A program made the position numbers and the translations under genes. This document shows positions 18,001-26,125 of a DNA stretch of 64,000 bases, piece by piece. The stretch comes from Pseudomonas lactis (GTDB lineage Bacteria; Pseudomonadota; Gammaproteobacteria; Pseudomonadales; Pseudomonadaceae). The DNA lies in the NCBI RefSeq assembly GCF_001439845.1, contig NZ_JYLO01000003.1, positions 124,001 to 188,000 of the forward strand, in the 5' to 3' direction. Under the pieces are notes generated by a model. The model searched no databases. It saw nothing but the letters and a program-made list of their open reading frames with translations, and was not told where the DNA came from. Positions within the stretch are counted from its first letter, which is position 1, and each line of letters opens with the position of its first letter.

Positions 18001-19964
18001 GTCACTTCCGTGAGCGCGGCATCAACGTGCAGGAAGACAGCATCACCGTGGTGGGCGTCGGCGATATGGCCGGTGACGTGTTCGGTAACGGTTTGTTGAT
18101 GTCGGACAAACTGCAACTGGTCGCAGCCTTCAACCACCTGCATATCTTCATCGACCCGAACCCTAACCCGGCCACCAGCTTCGTCGAGCGCAAGCGTTTG
18201 TTCGAACTGCCGCGTTCGGCCTGGACCGACTACGACACCAGCATCATGTCTGAAGGTGGCGGTATCTTCTCGCGCAGCGCGAAGAGCATTGCCATCTCGC
18301 CGCAGATGAAAGAACGCTTCGACATCCAGGCCGACAAGCTGACCCCGACCGAACTGCTCAACGCCTTGCTCAAGGCGCCGGTGGACCTGTTGTGGAACGG
18401 CGGTATCGGTACCTACGTCAAGGCCAGCACCGAGAGCCATGCCGATGTGGGCGACAAGGCCAACGACGCACTGCGCGTCAATGGCAACGAGCTGCGCTGC
18501 AAGGTAGTGGGCGAGGGCGGTAACCTCGGCATGACCCAGTTGGGCCGTGTGGAATTCGGCCTCAATGGCGGCGGTTCCAACACCGACTTCATCGACAACG
18601 CCGGTGGCGTGGATTGCTCCGACCACGAAGTGAACATCAAGATCCTGCTCAACGAAGTGGTGCAGGCCGGTGACATGACCGACAAGCAGCGCAACCAGCT
18701 GCTGGCGAGCATGACCGACGAAGTCGGCAACCTGGTGTTGGGCAACAACTACAAGCAGACCCAGGCCCTGTCCCTCGCCGCGCGCAAGGCTTACGAGCGT
18801 GCCGCCGAGTACAAGCGCCTGATGAGCGACCTGGAAGGCCGTGGCAAGCTGGACCGCGCCATCGAGTACCTGCCGACCGAGGAACAGCTTACTGAACGCG
18901 CCTCTGCCGGCAAGGGCCTGACCCGTCCGGAACTGTCGGTGCTGATCTCGTACAGCAAGATCGACCTCAAGGAAGCGTTGCTCAAGTCGCTGGTACCGGA
19001 TGACGAGTACCTGACCCGTGATATGGAGACCGCGTTCCCGCCGAGCCTGGTGGCCAAGTTCGGCGAAGCCATGCGTCGCCATCGTCTGAAGCGCGAGATC
19101 GTCAGCACCCAGATCGCCAACGATCTGGTCAACCACATGGGCATCACCTTCGTTCAGCGACTCAAAGAGTCCACCGGTATGAGCCCGGCGAACGTGGCGG
19201 GCGCGTATGTGATCGTGCGGGACATCTTCCATCTCCCACACTGGTTCCGTCAGATTGAAGCCCTGGACCACCAGGTTTCCGCTGACGTGCAACTGGAGCT
19301 GATGGATGAACTGATGCGCCTGGGCCGTCGCGCTACGCGCTGGTTCCTGCGCAGCCGTCGCAACGAGCAAGACGCCGGGCGTGACACCGCGCACTTTGGT
19401 CCGCACCTGGCCGCGCTGGGCCTCAAGCTCGACGAACTGCTGGAAGGCCCGACCCGCGAAGGCTGGCAGAACCGCTACCAGGCCTACACCCAGGCCGGCG
19501 TACCGGAGTTGTTGGCGCGCATGGTTGCGGGTACTACCCACCTGTACACCTTGCTGCCGATCATCGAAGCCGCCGACGTGACCGGGCATGACGCCGCCGA
19601 AGTGGCCAAGGCCTACTTCGCCGTCGGCAGCGCCCTGGACTTGCCGTGGTACCTGCAGCAGATCAGCGATCTGCCAGTGGCCAACAACTGGCAGGCCCAG
19701 GCCCGCGAAGCCTTCCGCGATGACGTGGACTGGCAGCAACGGGCGATCACCATCTCCGTCCTGCAAATGGCCGATGCGCCACAAGACATGGAAGCCCGCG
19801 TGGCCCTGTGGCTTGAGCAGCATCAGGACATGGCTGATCGCTGGCGCGCCATGATGGTGGAAATTCGTGCTGCAGTGGGCACGGACTACGCCATGTACGC
19901 GGTGGCCAACCGTGAGTTGCTGGACCTGGCGTTGAGTGGCCAGTCGGTGTTGCAACCGGCTTGA
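15096..19964 (+). CDS. gdhB: NAD-specific glutamate dehydrogenase, large type
   Basis: The 1622-aa protein matches the GDH-180 class of NAD-dependent glutamate dehydrogenases, which deaminate glutamate to 2-oxoglutarate during growth on amino acids. The N-terminal half (residues about 1-720) holds the ACT-like and helical regulatory segments; the catalytic core follows, recognisable from [20 protein letters not shown], the lysine-bearing VPVGAKGGF, and the Rossmann segment with [17 protein letters not shown]. The C-terminal 400 residues are helical. The length fits the family. It is monocistronic, with a Rho-independent terminator directly after it. The start is supported by GGAG about 9 bases upstream. 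Confidence 0.95.
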   Translation: [1622 protein letters not shown]

Positions 19965-19980
19965 TGCCTCGCTAAACCAA

Positions 19981-20017
19981 AAGCCCCCGCATCCTGAGAT
20001 GCGGGGGCTTTTTGTTT
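19981..20017 (+). terminator. Rho-independent terminator of gdhB
   Basis: A 13-bp perfect stem (AAGCCCCCGCATC / GATGCGGGGGCTT) with a 4-base loop CTGA is followed by a T-rich run. It begins 16 bases after the gdhB stop codon. Confidence 0.93.
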
Positions 20018-20036
20018 GATCTGGAATGCGATCAAT

Positions 20037-20123
20037 GTGGGAGCTGGCTTGCCTGCGATAGCGGCGGGTCAGTTAATAATTTGGTCACTGGTACACCGCT
20101 ATCGCAGGCAAGCCAGCTCCCAC
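20037..20123. repeat. REP doublet, GTGGGAGCTGG type
   Basis: Inverted arms enclose a loop beginning AGCGGCGGGTCAG. It lies between the gdhB terminator and the 3' end of the GntR gene, which run convergently. Confidence 0.9.
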
Positions 20124-20147
20124 AGTTTTAACTTTACTCACTTGGAG

Positions 20148-20834
20148 TCAGTGGTGTTTGAGTAGTCGGGTTTCCAGGTGATCCAGATGCTGGGTCATCA
20201 GGGCGACGGCCGTGTGAGCGTCGCGCTGTTCCACGGCATCCACAATCGCCACATGCTCCTGCCACGCGCAATAGGTGCAGGCCTTTGCTTCAAATTGCGC
20301 AATGATCAACGACGTCAACGGCACCAGGCTGTTGAGAAACTGTGCCAGCGGCGCGTTGCCTGCCATGTGCGCCAGTTGCAGATGAAACTCTCCCGAAAAC
20401 CGGATCGCCGGGCCACGCTGGTCACGCTCAATGGCGTCGCGCTCCTGTGCAATCAGCTCGCGCAGTTGGCGAATCTGCATCGCGGTGGCCTGGGCGCAGG
20501 CCAGTTGCACCACGGTAATCTCGGTGAGGCGCCGGGCTTCCAGGATCTGCCGTGTGTGCTGGGCATCCGGCGCGGCGACCTGGGCGCGCTGGTTGGGGCG
20601 CAGGATGACCACTTGCTGATGGGACAGCTTGGCGAGTACCCGGCGTATCACGCTGCGGCTCACGCCAAAGAGCTCGCCCAGGCCTTCTTCGGTGAAGCGG
20701 CTGGCGGGCGCAATGCGTTGCTCAAGAATGGCGTCGAACAAGCGTGGGTAGATGTCGTCCACCGAGGGCTTTTTTTCGGGCGTCCAGCGTAAGGACGTGA
20801 GGGTGCAATTGCGTTGCAGGGCGTGAGCGTTCAT
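20148..20834 (-). CDS. GntR family transcriptional regulator (FCD type)
   Basis: The 228-aa protein has an N-terminal winged helix (about 25-90, including FTEEGLGELFGVSRSVIRRVLAKL) and a C-terminal helical FCD-like ligand domain with the metal-binding histidine pattern (GEFHLQLAHMAGN and later QEHVAIVDAVEQRD). It lies 16 bases after a second, unrelated-in-detail GntR gene, so both are probably co-transcribed. Effector and targets are unknown; the adjacent dicarboxylate transporter gene is the obvious candidate target. Confidence 0.88.
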   Translation of the reverse strand: MNAHALQRNCTLTSLRWTPEKKPSVDDIYPRLFDAILEQRIAPASRFTEEGLGELFGVSRSVIRRVLAKLSHQQVVILRPNQRAQVAAPDAQHTRQILEARRLTEITVVQLACAQATAMQIRQLRELIAQERDAIERDQRGPAIRFSGEFHLQLAHMAGNAPLAQFLNSLVPLTSLIIAQFEAKACTYCAWQEHVAIVDAVEQRDAHTAVALMTQHLDHLETRLLKHH

Positions 20835-20850
20835 GGCCGGTCTCCGAAAA

Positions 20851-21552
20851 TCAACTGCCCAGATGGTCGTCCGGGATATTCAAGCGAATGCCCATGCGCA
20901 GGCCTTCCTGAAGGATGTGCCGGCGCATTTCGGCACTGGCCAGGGCGCTGTTCTTGTTGCGGATGGCGCGGACCACGGCTTCGTTCTCTTGAAGGCGTTC
21001 GGCCAGGTGTTCAGGGGAGTTGCGCAATACCTGAGCGCTTTGTTTGAGCGCGGTGCTGGTTTGCTGCACCACGTTCTGGAAGATCGGATTGGAGGTCAGG
21101 GCGAACAGCTCCTCATGGAAGTCGATATAGGCGTTCATGCCCGCTTCGGCATCGCCGGCATCCAGGGCTTCGCGCATGTCCATCAGGGTCAGGCGCAGTT
21201 GGCCGATTTCCTTGCTGCTGATGGACTGGGCTACCAAACCGACGATGAAAGGTTCGAGGGTGTAGCGCAGTTGCAGGATGTCCTCGAGGCTGGCATCGGC
21301 CACGGCGTCGCTCGATTGCGGCTCGCTGACGCTGCTTTCCAGCACGACCACGCCTTTGCCCGGCATGGAGCGCACCAGGCCGAGGGTTTCCAGCACGATC
21401 ACCGCTTCACGCAGGCTCGGGCGGCTGATGCCCAGCTGTTCGGCCAGTTCGCGTTGACCGGGCAGCATTTCACCGCGGCGCCACTGGCCTCGCGCCAAGG
21501 CGGCGCGCAGTTTTTCTACCACTGAATTGACGACGGTTGAAGTGCTGATCAC
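20851..21552 (-). CDS. GntR family transcriptional regulator (FadR/FCD type)
   Basis: The 233-aa protein has a winged helix (residues 8-75: EMLPGQRELAEQLGISRPSLREAVIVLETLGLV) and an FCD domain with metal-ligand motifs (DFHEELFALTSNP; ...MRRHILQEG). FCD regulators usually sense small carboxylates. It is encoded immediately downstream of a DctA-family transporter and upstream of a second GntR gene. The 20-bp palindrome at 23071-23090 before the transporter gene is a candidate binding site for this or the neighbouring regulator. Confidence 0.9.
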   Translation of the reverse strand: MISTSTVVNSVVEKLRAALARGQWRRGEMLPGQRELAEQLGISRPSLREAVIVLETLGLVRSMPGKGVVVLESSVSEPQSSDAVADASLEDILQLRYTLEPFIVGLVAQSISSKEIGQLRLTLMDMREALDAGDAEAGMNAYIDFHEELFALTSNPIFQNVVQQTSTALKQSAQVLRNSPEHLAERLQENEAVVRAIRNKNSALASAEMRRHILQEGLRMGIRLNIPDDHLGS

Positions 21553-21606
21553 GTCGAAGGCTCCTTGATGTTGCTCATACAGTATTCAGTCTGGCGAAGG
21601 TCCAAA

Positions 21607-21693
21607 GTGGGAGCTGGCTTGCCTGCGATGACTGAGTGTCAGGCACTACATTTGACGCTGACCCACCGCTATCGCAGGCAAGCCAGCTCCCAC
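21607..21693. repeat. REP doublet, GTGGGAGCTGG type
   Basis: Inverted arms enclose a loop beginning ACTGAGTGTCAGG. It separates the transporter gene from the two GntR genes. Confidence 0.9.
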
Positions 21694-21710
21694 ATTGGAT
21701 GGGTGTTGTC

Positions 21711-23021
21711 CTAGAACTCCTGATGCGCCGGCAGCACCGGCTTCTTGGCCTGGAAGGCATAGCCTTGCTGGCCGTCGAGCACCTTGTTGGCGCGCTGGAT
21801 ATCAATGTCTTTTTCCCAGCGCGCAATTGCCACGGTGGCCACGCAGTTGCCGATCAGGTTAGTCAGCGCCCGGCCGATGCCCATGAACCAGTCCACCGCT
21901 AGCACCAATACCAGGCCGACCACCGGAATCGCCGGGATCGCCGTGAGCGTTGCCGCCAGAATCACCAGCGCCGAGCCTGGAATGCCATGGGCGCCCTTGG
22001 AGGTGATCAACGATACCAGGAGGATGGTCAACAAGTCGGTCATCGACAGCGGTGTGCCGGTGGCGTTGGCGATAAACACGATGGCCAGGGTCAGGTAGAT
22101 GGAGAAACCGTCGAGGTTGAACGAGTAGCCAGTGGGAATCACCAAGCCCACGGTGGAGCTGCCAATGCCCAGGTGTTCCAGCTTGCGCATGATCTGCGGC
22201 AACACCGCGTCGGATGAAGCGGTGCCCATCACGATCAGCAGCTCTTCGCGCAGGTACTTGAGCAGCGGCAACATGCGCAGGCCCGACAGGCGCATCACCA
22301 GCCCGAGGATCACCGCCACGAAGGCAAAGCAGGTCAGGTAGAAAAGCCCCACCAGGCTGCCCAGGTGTTGCAGCGAGTCCAGGCCATAGGTGCTGGTGGT
22401 GAAGGCGATGGCACCGAATACGCCAATCGGCGCCAGGCGCACGATCATGCCCATGATGCGGAAGATCACATGGCTCAATTCGTTGATCAGCCGCGAGATG
22501 CCACTGGCCGCTTCGCCCACCAGGTTCAGCGCGCTGCCGAACAGCACCGAAAACAACAGCACTTGCAGCACGTTGTTGTCGGCAAAGGCGCCGACCACCG
22601 AGTTGGGGATCAACTCCATCAGGAACTGGCTGGTGCCGCGGATGTGCTGGCCCTTGTCGGCCAGCTCATTCAAGCCGGCGGAAGAGAGTTGCTCCAGGTG
22701 AATATTGGCGCCGCTGCCAATGCCGGTGCTGAAGGCCATGATCAGGCCGAGCACCAGGGCGACGGTGGTGAGCATTTCAAAATAGATCACCGACTTTAGG
22801 CCGATGCGCCCGACCTTCTTCAAGTCGCCCGCGCCGGAAATACCGCTGACCACCACGCAGAACACGATCAGGCCAATCAGCATTTTGATCAGCTTGATAA
22901 AGCCGTCACCCAAGGGTTTGAGTTGCGAGGAGAATTCGGGAAGGGCCAGGCCGCAGGCGATGCCGAGCATCAGGCCAATCACGACTTGCAGGAAAATCGA
23001 ACGCGAGCACCATCTGAGCAT
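21711..23021 (-). CDS. DctA-family dicarboxylate/amino acid:cation symporter
   Basis: The 436-aa membrane protein of the DAACS (glutamate/C4-dicarboxylate) family has eight membrane segments and two re-entrant loops: the serine-rich loop MGTASSDAVLPQIM and the NxDG motif VIPTGYSFNLDGFSIYLT. These are the substrate-binding elements of DctA/GltP. It carries dicarboxylates with protons or sodium across the inner membrane. The neighbouring FCD-type GntR genes suggest carboxylate-responsive control. It looks like a DctA paralogue rather than the main DctA, since the usual DctBD two-component genes are absent here. Confidence 0.9.
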   Translation of the reverse strand: MLRWCSRSIFLQVVIGLMLGIACGLALPEFSSQLKPLGDGFIKLIKMLIGLIVFCVVVSGISGAGDLKKVGRIGLKSVIYFEMLTTVALVLGLIMAFSTGIGSGANIHLEQLSSAGLNELADKGQHIRGTSQFLMELIPNSVVGAFADNNVLQVLLFSVLFGSALNLVGEAASGISRLINELSHVIFRIMGMIVRLAPIGVFGAIAFTTSTYGLDSLQHLGSLVGLFYLTCFAFVAVILGLVMRLSGLRMLPLLKYLREELLIVMGTASSDAVLPQIMRKLEHLGIGSSTVGLVIPTGYSFNLDGFSIYLTLAIVFIANATGTPLSMTDLLTILLVSLITSKGAHGIPGSALVILAATLTAIPAIPVVGLVLVLAVDWFMGIGRALTNLIGNCVATVAIARWEKDIDIQRANKVLDGQQGYAFQAKKPVLPAHQEF

Positions 23022-23070
23022 GGGAGGGATCTCTATTCGGTGCCCTGGTGGTTCCAGGGCTTAATTGTTG

Positions 23071-23090
23071 TGGTCTTACCGGTAAGTCCA
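23071..23090. promoter_or_regulatory. Candidate GntR (FCD) operator upstream of the DctA-like gene
   Basis: TGGTCTTACCGGTAAGTCCA is a 20-base palindrome with only one mismatched pair; the core CTTACCGGTAAG is perfect. It lies about 50 bases upstream of the transporter start codon on the minus strand. FadR-type GntR proteins bind short palindromes of this kind, and two such regulators are encoded just downstream of the transporter. Regulator assignment is inferred. Confidence 0.55.
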
Positions 23091-23251
23091 GTGCGGGGCC
23101 AGTCTACGCTCGGTTTTTTTCAAATCACAAGCAAATATTTGGCGGTTGGCAGGTCCCGGTCTGACCAGTTGGTCGATAAGCACGATGCTTGAGCGGTTGG
23201 CGGGGATTAATTTTTTTTGCGTATCATCGCCTTCGGCATACGAGGTGATGG

Positions 23252-23881
23252 ATGGACCAACCAGGGCTGACAACCGACGAAGCAGGGCGCATCTATTGCG
23301 CCTGGCGCACTGCAGCGCCTGCGTACCTGCATTACCACGACCACGAGTGGGGCGTGCCGGTGGCGGATGACATCGCGCTGTACGAGAAGATCTGCCTGGA
23401 GGGGTTTCAGGCGGGGATGGCGTGGATCACCATCCTGCGCAAGCGCGAAAACTTTCGCCAGGCGTTCGAGGGCTTTGATTTTCGCCGGGTGGCGCAGTAC
23501 GGCGAGGCGGACATCGAGCGGTTGATGAGCGACCCGGGCATTGTGCGCAATCGCGCGAAGATCGTCTCGGCCATCAACAATGCACGCCGGGCCTGTGAAC
23601 TGGTGGAGGAGACCGGCTCGCTGGCGCGCTGGCTGTGGGCGTTTGAGCCCTGCGCAGAAGAGCGGCCGGCAGTGGTGGATATGGCTTACTGGACGGCCAA
23701 TCCAACGTCACCCGCTTCGGTACGGTTATCGAAAGCCTTGAAGAAGCGCGGCTGGACCTTTGTCGGCCCGACCACGATGTATGCGTTGATGCAGGCGATG
23801 GGGATGGTTAATGACCACTTGGAGGGTTGCGAGTGCCGCTCGCGTATTGAACACCTGCGCAACCTGTTCAAACGTCCCTGA
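23252..23881 (+). CDS. tag: DNA-3-methyladenine glycosylase I
   Basis: The 209-aa protein has the Tag hallmarks: an N-terminal zinc ligand Cys in RIYCAW, HDHEWGVPVADD, the helix YEKICLEGFQAGMAWITILRKRENFRQAF with its catalytic-site Glu, and C-terminal ECRSRIEH zinc ligands. It excises 3-methyladenine from alkylated DNA. The start ATG is preceded by GAGGTG. It is divergent from the DctA-like gene and appears monocistronic. Confidence 0.95.
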   Translation: MDQPGLTTDEAGRIYCAWRTAAPAYLHYHDHEWGVPVADDIALYEKICLEGFQAGMAWITILRKRENFRQAFEGFDFRRVAQYGEADIERLMSDPGIVRNRAKIVSAINNARRACELVEETGSLARWLWAFEPCAEERPAVVDMAYWTANPTSPASVRLSKALKKRGWTFVGPTTMYALMQAMGMVNDHLEGCECRSRIEHLRNLFKRP

Positions 23882-23899
23882 CCAGACACGGTTGAAACT

Positions 23900-23986
23900 G
23901 TGGGAGCTGGCTTGCCTGCGATAGCGGTGTATCAGCCAGCTCATCTTTTACTGGCCCACCGCTATCGCAGGCAAGCCAGCTCCCAC
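23900..23986. repeat. REP doublet, GTGGGAGCTGG type
   Basis: Inverted arms enclose a loop starting AGCGGTGTATCAGCC. It sits between the convergent ends of tag and the cupin gene. Confidence 0.9.
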
Positions 23987-24008
23987 AGGGGGTTTGTTGT
24001 GTTGCTGA

Positions 24009-24410
24009 TTATTTGGGAAGTGGGGTGAGTACCTCAGCCTTGTCATCCAGCACCATCACCACCAGCAGTTTGGCCGGTTGGGTCTGGCTGGCATTGCTTG
24101 ACTCAAAATGCCGCGAACCGGCCGGCTCGTAGAACGATTGCCCGGTTTTGTAGGTGATCGCCTTTTCATCATTGACCCGCGAGGTGATCTGGCCTTCGAG
24201 CACATACGCCACGGCGGTGCCGGTGTGGCTGTGGGGCACGGTGGCTTGGCCGGGGGCGTAGTCCACGGTGAGCATGATGGTTTTCTTGCCCGGCACGTTG
24301 GTCAAGGCGTGCTCTTGCAGCACCTTGAGCGTTTCCTGGTTGTAGACCGGGTCGTGGGCAAATGCACTGAGGGAGGCGAGCATCAGTGTGGCAGCGAATA
24401 AGCGTTTCAT
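24009..24410 (-). CDS. Exported cupin-domain protein
   Basis: The 133-aa protein has a signal peptide (residues 1-18, LMLASLSAFA) and a single cupin barrel: motif 1 VDYAPGQATVPHSHTGTAVAYVLEG with the HxH metal ligands, and motif 2 GQSFYEPAGSRHFES. It is likely periplasmic. The substrate or role is unknown; similar small exported cupins occur widely in proteobacteria. It follows the MocR gene on the same strand with an 84-base gap. Confidence 0.85.
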   Translation of the reverse strand: MKRLFAATLMLASLSAFAHDPVYNQETLKVLQEHALTNVPGKKTIMLTVDYAPGQATVPHSHTGTAVAYVLEGQITSRVNDEKAITYKTGQSFYEPAGSRHFESSNASQTQPAKLLVVMVLDDKAEVLTPLPK

Positions 24411-24494
24411 GAGGAGGGTTCCATCGGGTTCAAGACCGCTTCACCCTACGCCGCAGAGGGCCTGCCACCAATGACCAATGCGCCGGAAAACCGC

Positions 24495-25928
24495 CTAGCC
24501 AATCTGCAAGAGAATATCGCGGACCTTGTCCAGCGCCGGGTCAATGTCCAGGGTCTCGATGGCACCGAACCCCAGAATCAGCCCCGAGCGCACCGGCAGG
24601 TCGTGAAAGAACACGTCCAGGGGATACAACCCCACCTCGACCTCACGCGCCCGTTCCATCAGTAAGGGAATATTCACCGGCACCTTGCACAGGGCCGCCA
24701 GGTGAAAGCCGGCCACCGTAGGCACGGCCTCGAACCACGGTGACAGATCGCCCGCCAGACGCTGCAATATGCGTTCGCGACGCCCCGCATAGAGGCTGTG
24801 ACAGCGACGAATATGCTTGAGCAGGTAGCCTTCGCTGATGAACTTGGCCAGTGCCCACTGCGGCAAGGTAGCGCTGTGCTGGTCGGTCAGTTTCTTGGCC
24901 TTGAGCACCGCGCCGTAGATGGCCGGCGGCAGCACCGCATAGCCCAGGCGTAACTCCGGCGACAGGGTTTTGGAGAAGGTGCCGACGTAGGTGACCACGC
25001 CTCGGGTATCCATGCTTTGCAGGGAGTCAGTGGGGCGGCCTTCGTAGCGGAATTCGCTGTCGTAATCGTCTTCAATGATGATCGCGCCGAGCGCAATGGC
25101 GCGGTCCAGCAGGGCCTCGCGCCGCGCCTGGCTCATGGGCATGCCAAGGGGGAATTGGTGGGACGGCGTCACATAGATCAAGCGGGTGCCATCCGGGATC
25201 TGGTCGACCTGCAGGCCCTCTTTGTCGACGGCCACACTGGCAACATTGGCGCCCATCGCGACGAACAATTGGCGTGCGGGGCTGTAGCCAGGGTCTTCCA
25301 TCGCGACCAGGCTGCCGGGCTCAAGCACCACGCGGGCAATCAGGTCCAGCGCCTGCTGTGCCCCGTTGGTGACCACGATATCGCGGGCCCCGCATTTGAC
25401 CCCGCGAGAAAACGCAATATGCCCGGCGATGGCTTCGCGCAGGGCGGGCACGCCTTCTGGCTGGCTGTAAAAACCACTGTTCTGGGCGATACGACGCAAC
25501 GCATCCTGCGTACAACGCCGCCATTCGTCCTGGGGGAAGTGGTGGCGTGTCGTCGCACCGCCGATAAATTCGTAGCGCAGGATATCGTCACGGGCGGGGT
25601 GGCCCATGGGCGAGGGCAGTGCGGCCCATTTGCCCAGGTTGGCGGCGCACGCCAGGTCGGTGGCGGTTTGCACGCGGTCGGGTTGCGGCGCCCACGCATT
25701 GACGAAAGTGCCGCGGCCGATCTTGCCAACCAGCAGGCCCTCATAGGTCAAGGTGGCGTAGGTATCCGACACCGTCTTGCGCGAGATGCCCAGTTGTTCG
25801 GCGAGCAGTCGGCTGGGGGGCAGCTGGGCGCCTGCCGACAGCCGCCCGGTGGCGATGGCTTCGCGCAACTGCTGGTAGAGCTGTTCGGCCAGGTCCTTGC
25901 GGCCATTGATGACTACGTGCAGTTCCAT
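24495..25928 (-). CDS. MocR/PdxR-like regulator (GntR winged helix plus aminotransferase domain)
   Basis: The 477-aa protein has an N-terminal GntR winged helix (LAEQLYQQLREAIATGRLSAG...LAEQLGISRKTVSDTYATL) and a C-terminal class I aminotransferase-like domain with the PLP-site region GTFSKTLSPELRLGYAV. MocR regulators sense PLP or amino-acid-like ligands. The start is ATG 25928 (MELHVVINGRKDL), preceded by GGGAG; a longer frame to 26012 lacks a ribosome binding site. It faces away from the toxin-like genes at 26126, with 197 bases between them, so a link in regulation is possible but unproven. Confidence 0.88.
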   Translation of the reverse strand: MELHVVINGRKDLAEQLYQQLREAIATGRLSAGAQLPPSRLLAEQLGISRKTVSDTYATLTYEGLLVGKIGRGTFVNAWAPQPDRVQTATDLACAANLGKWAALPSPMGHPARDDILRYEFIGGATTRHHFPQDEWRRCTQDALRRIAQNSGFYSQPEGVPALREAIAGHIAFSRGVKCGARDIVVTNGAQQALDLIARVVLEPGSLVAMEDPGYSPARQLFVAMGANVASVAVDKEGLQVDQIPDGTRLIYVTPSHQFPLGMPMSQARREALLDRAIALGAIIIEDDYDSEFRYEGRPTDSLQSMDTRGVVTYVGTFSKTLSPELRLGYAVLPPAIYGAVLKAKKLTDQHSATLPQWALAKFISEGYLLKHIRRCHSLYAGRRERILQRLAGDLSPWFEAVPTVAGFHLAALCKVPVNIPLLMERAREVEVGLYPLDVFFHDLPVRSGLILGFGAIETLDIDPALDKVRDILLQIG

Positions 25929-26125
25929 GTTTGCTCCCAAGGTTTGGCTCGGCGCCAAGGTTACTCGCTCGTAATGCGGGCTCAAAAGGGTATCTGTGTA
26001 AATCGTCCGCACGCATAGACATCTACAGCTGCAAAGAGCGCGTTGGCCGCGATCATGTCCCTGTTGCAGGCTCTGGATGCCTGCAGCCAGCGTTATTCAA
26101 TGGTATGGCATAGGGAATAAGACTC

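Noticed and set aside
15066..19955. A long uninterrupted minus-strand open frame (over 1600 codons) opposite gdhB
   Set aside because: It is antisense to a well-supported enzyme whose GC-rich codon use keeps the complementary frame open. The sequence has no recognisable domains and is His/Gln/Val-rich in the way of antisense shadows.
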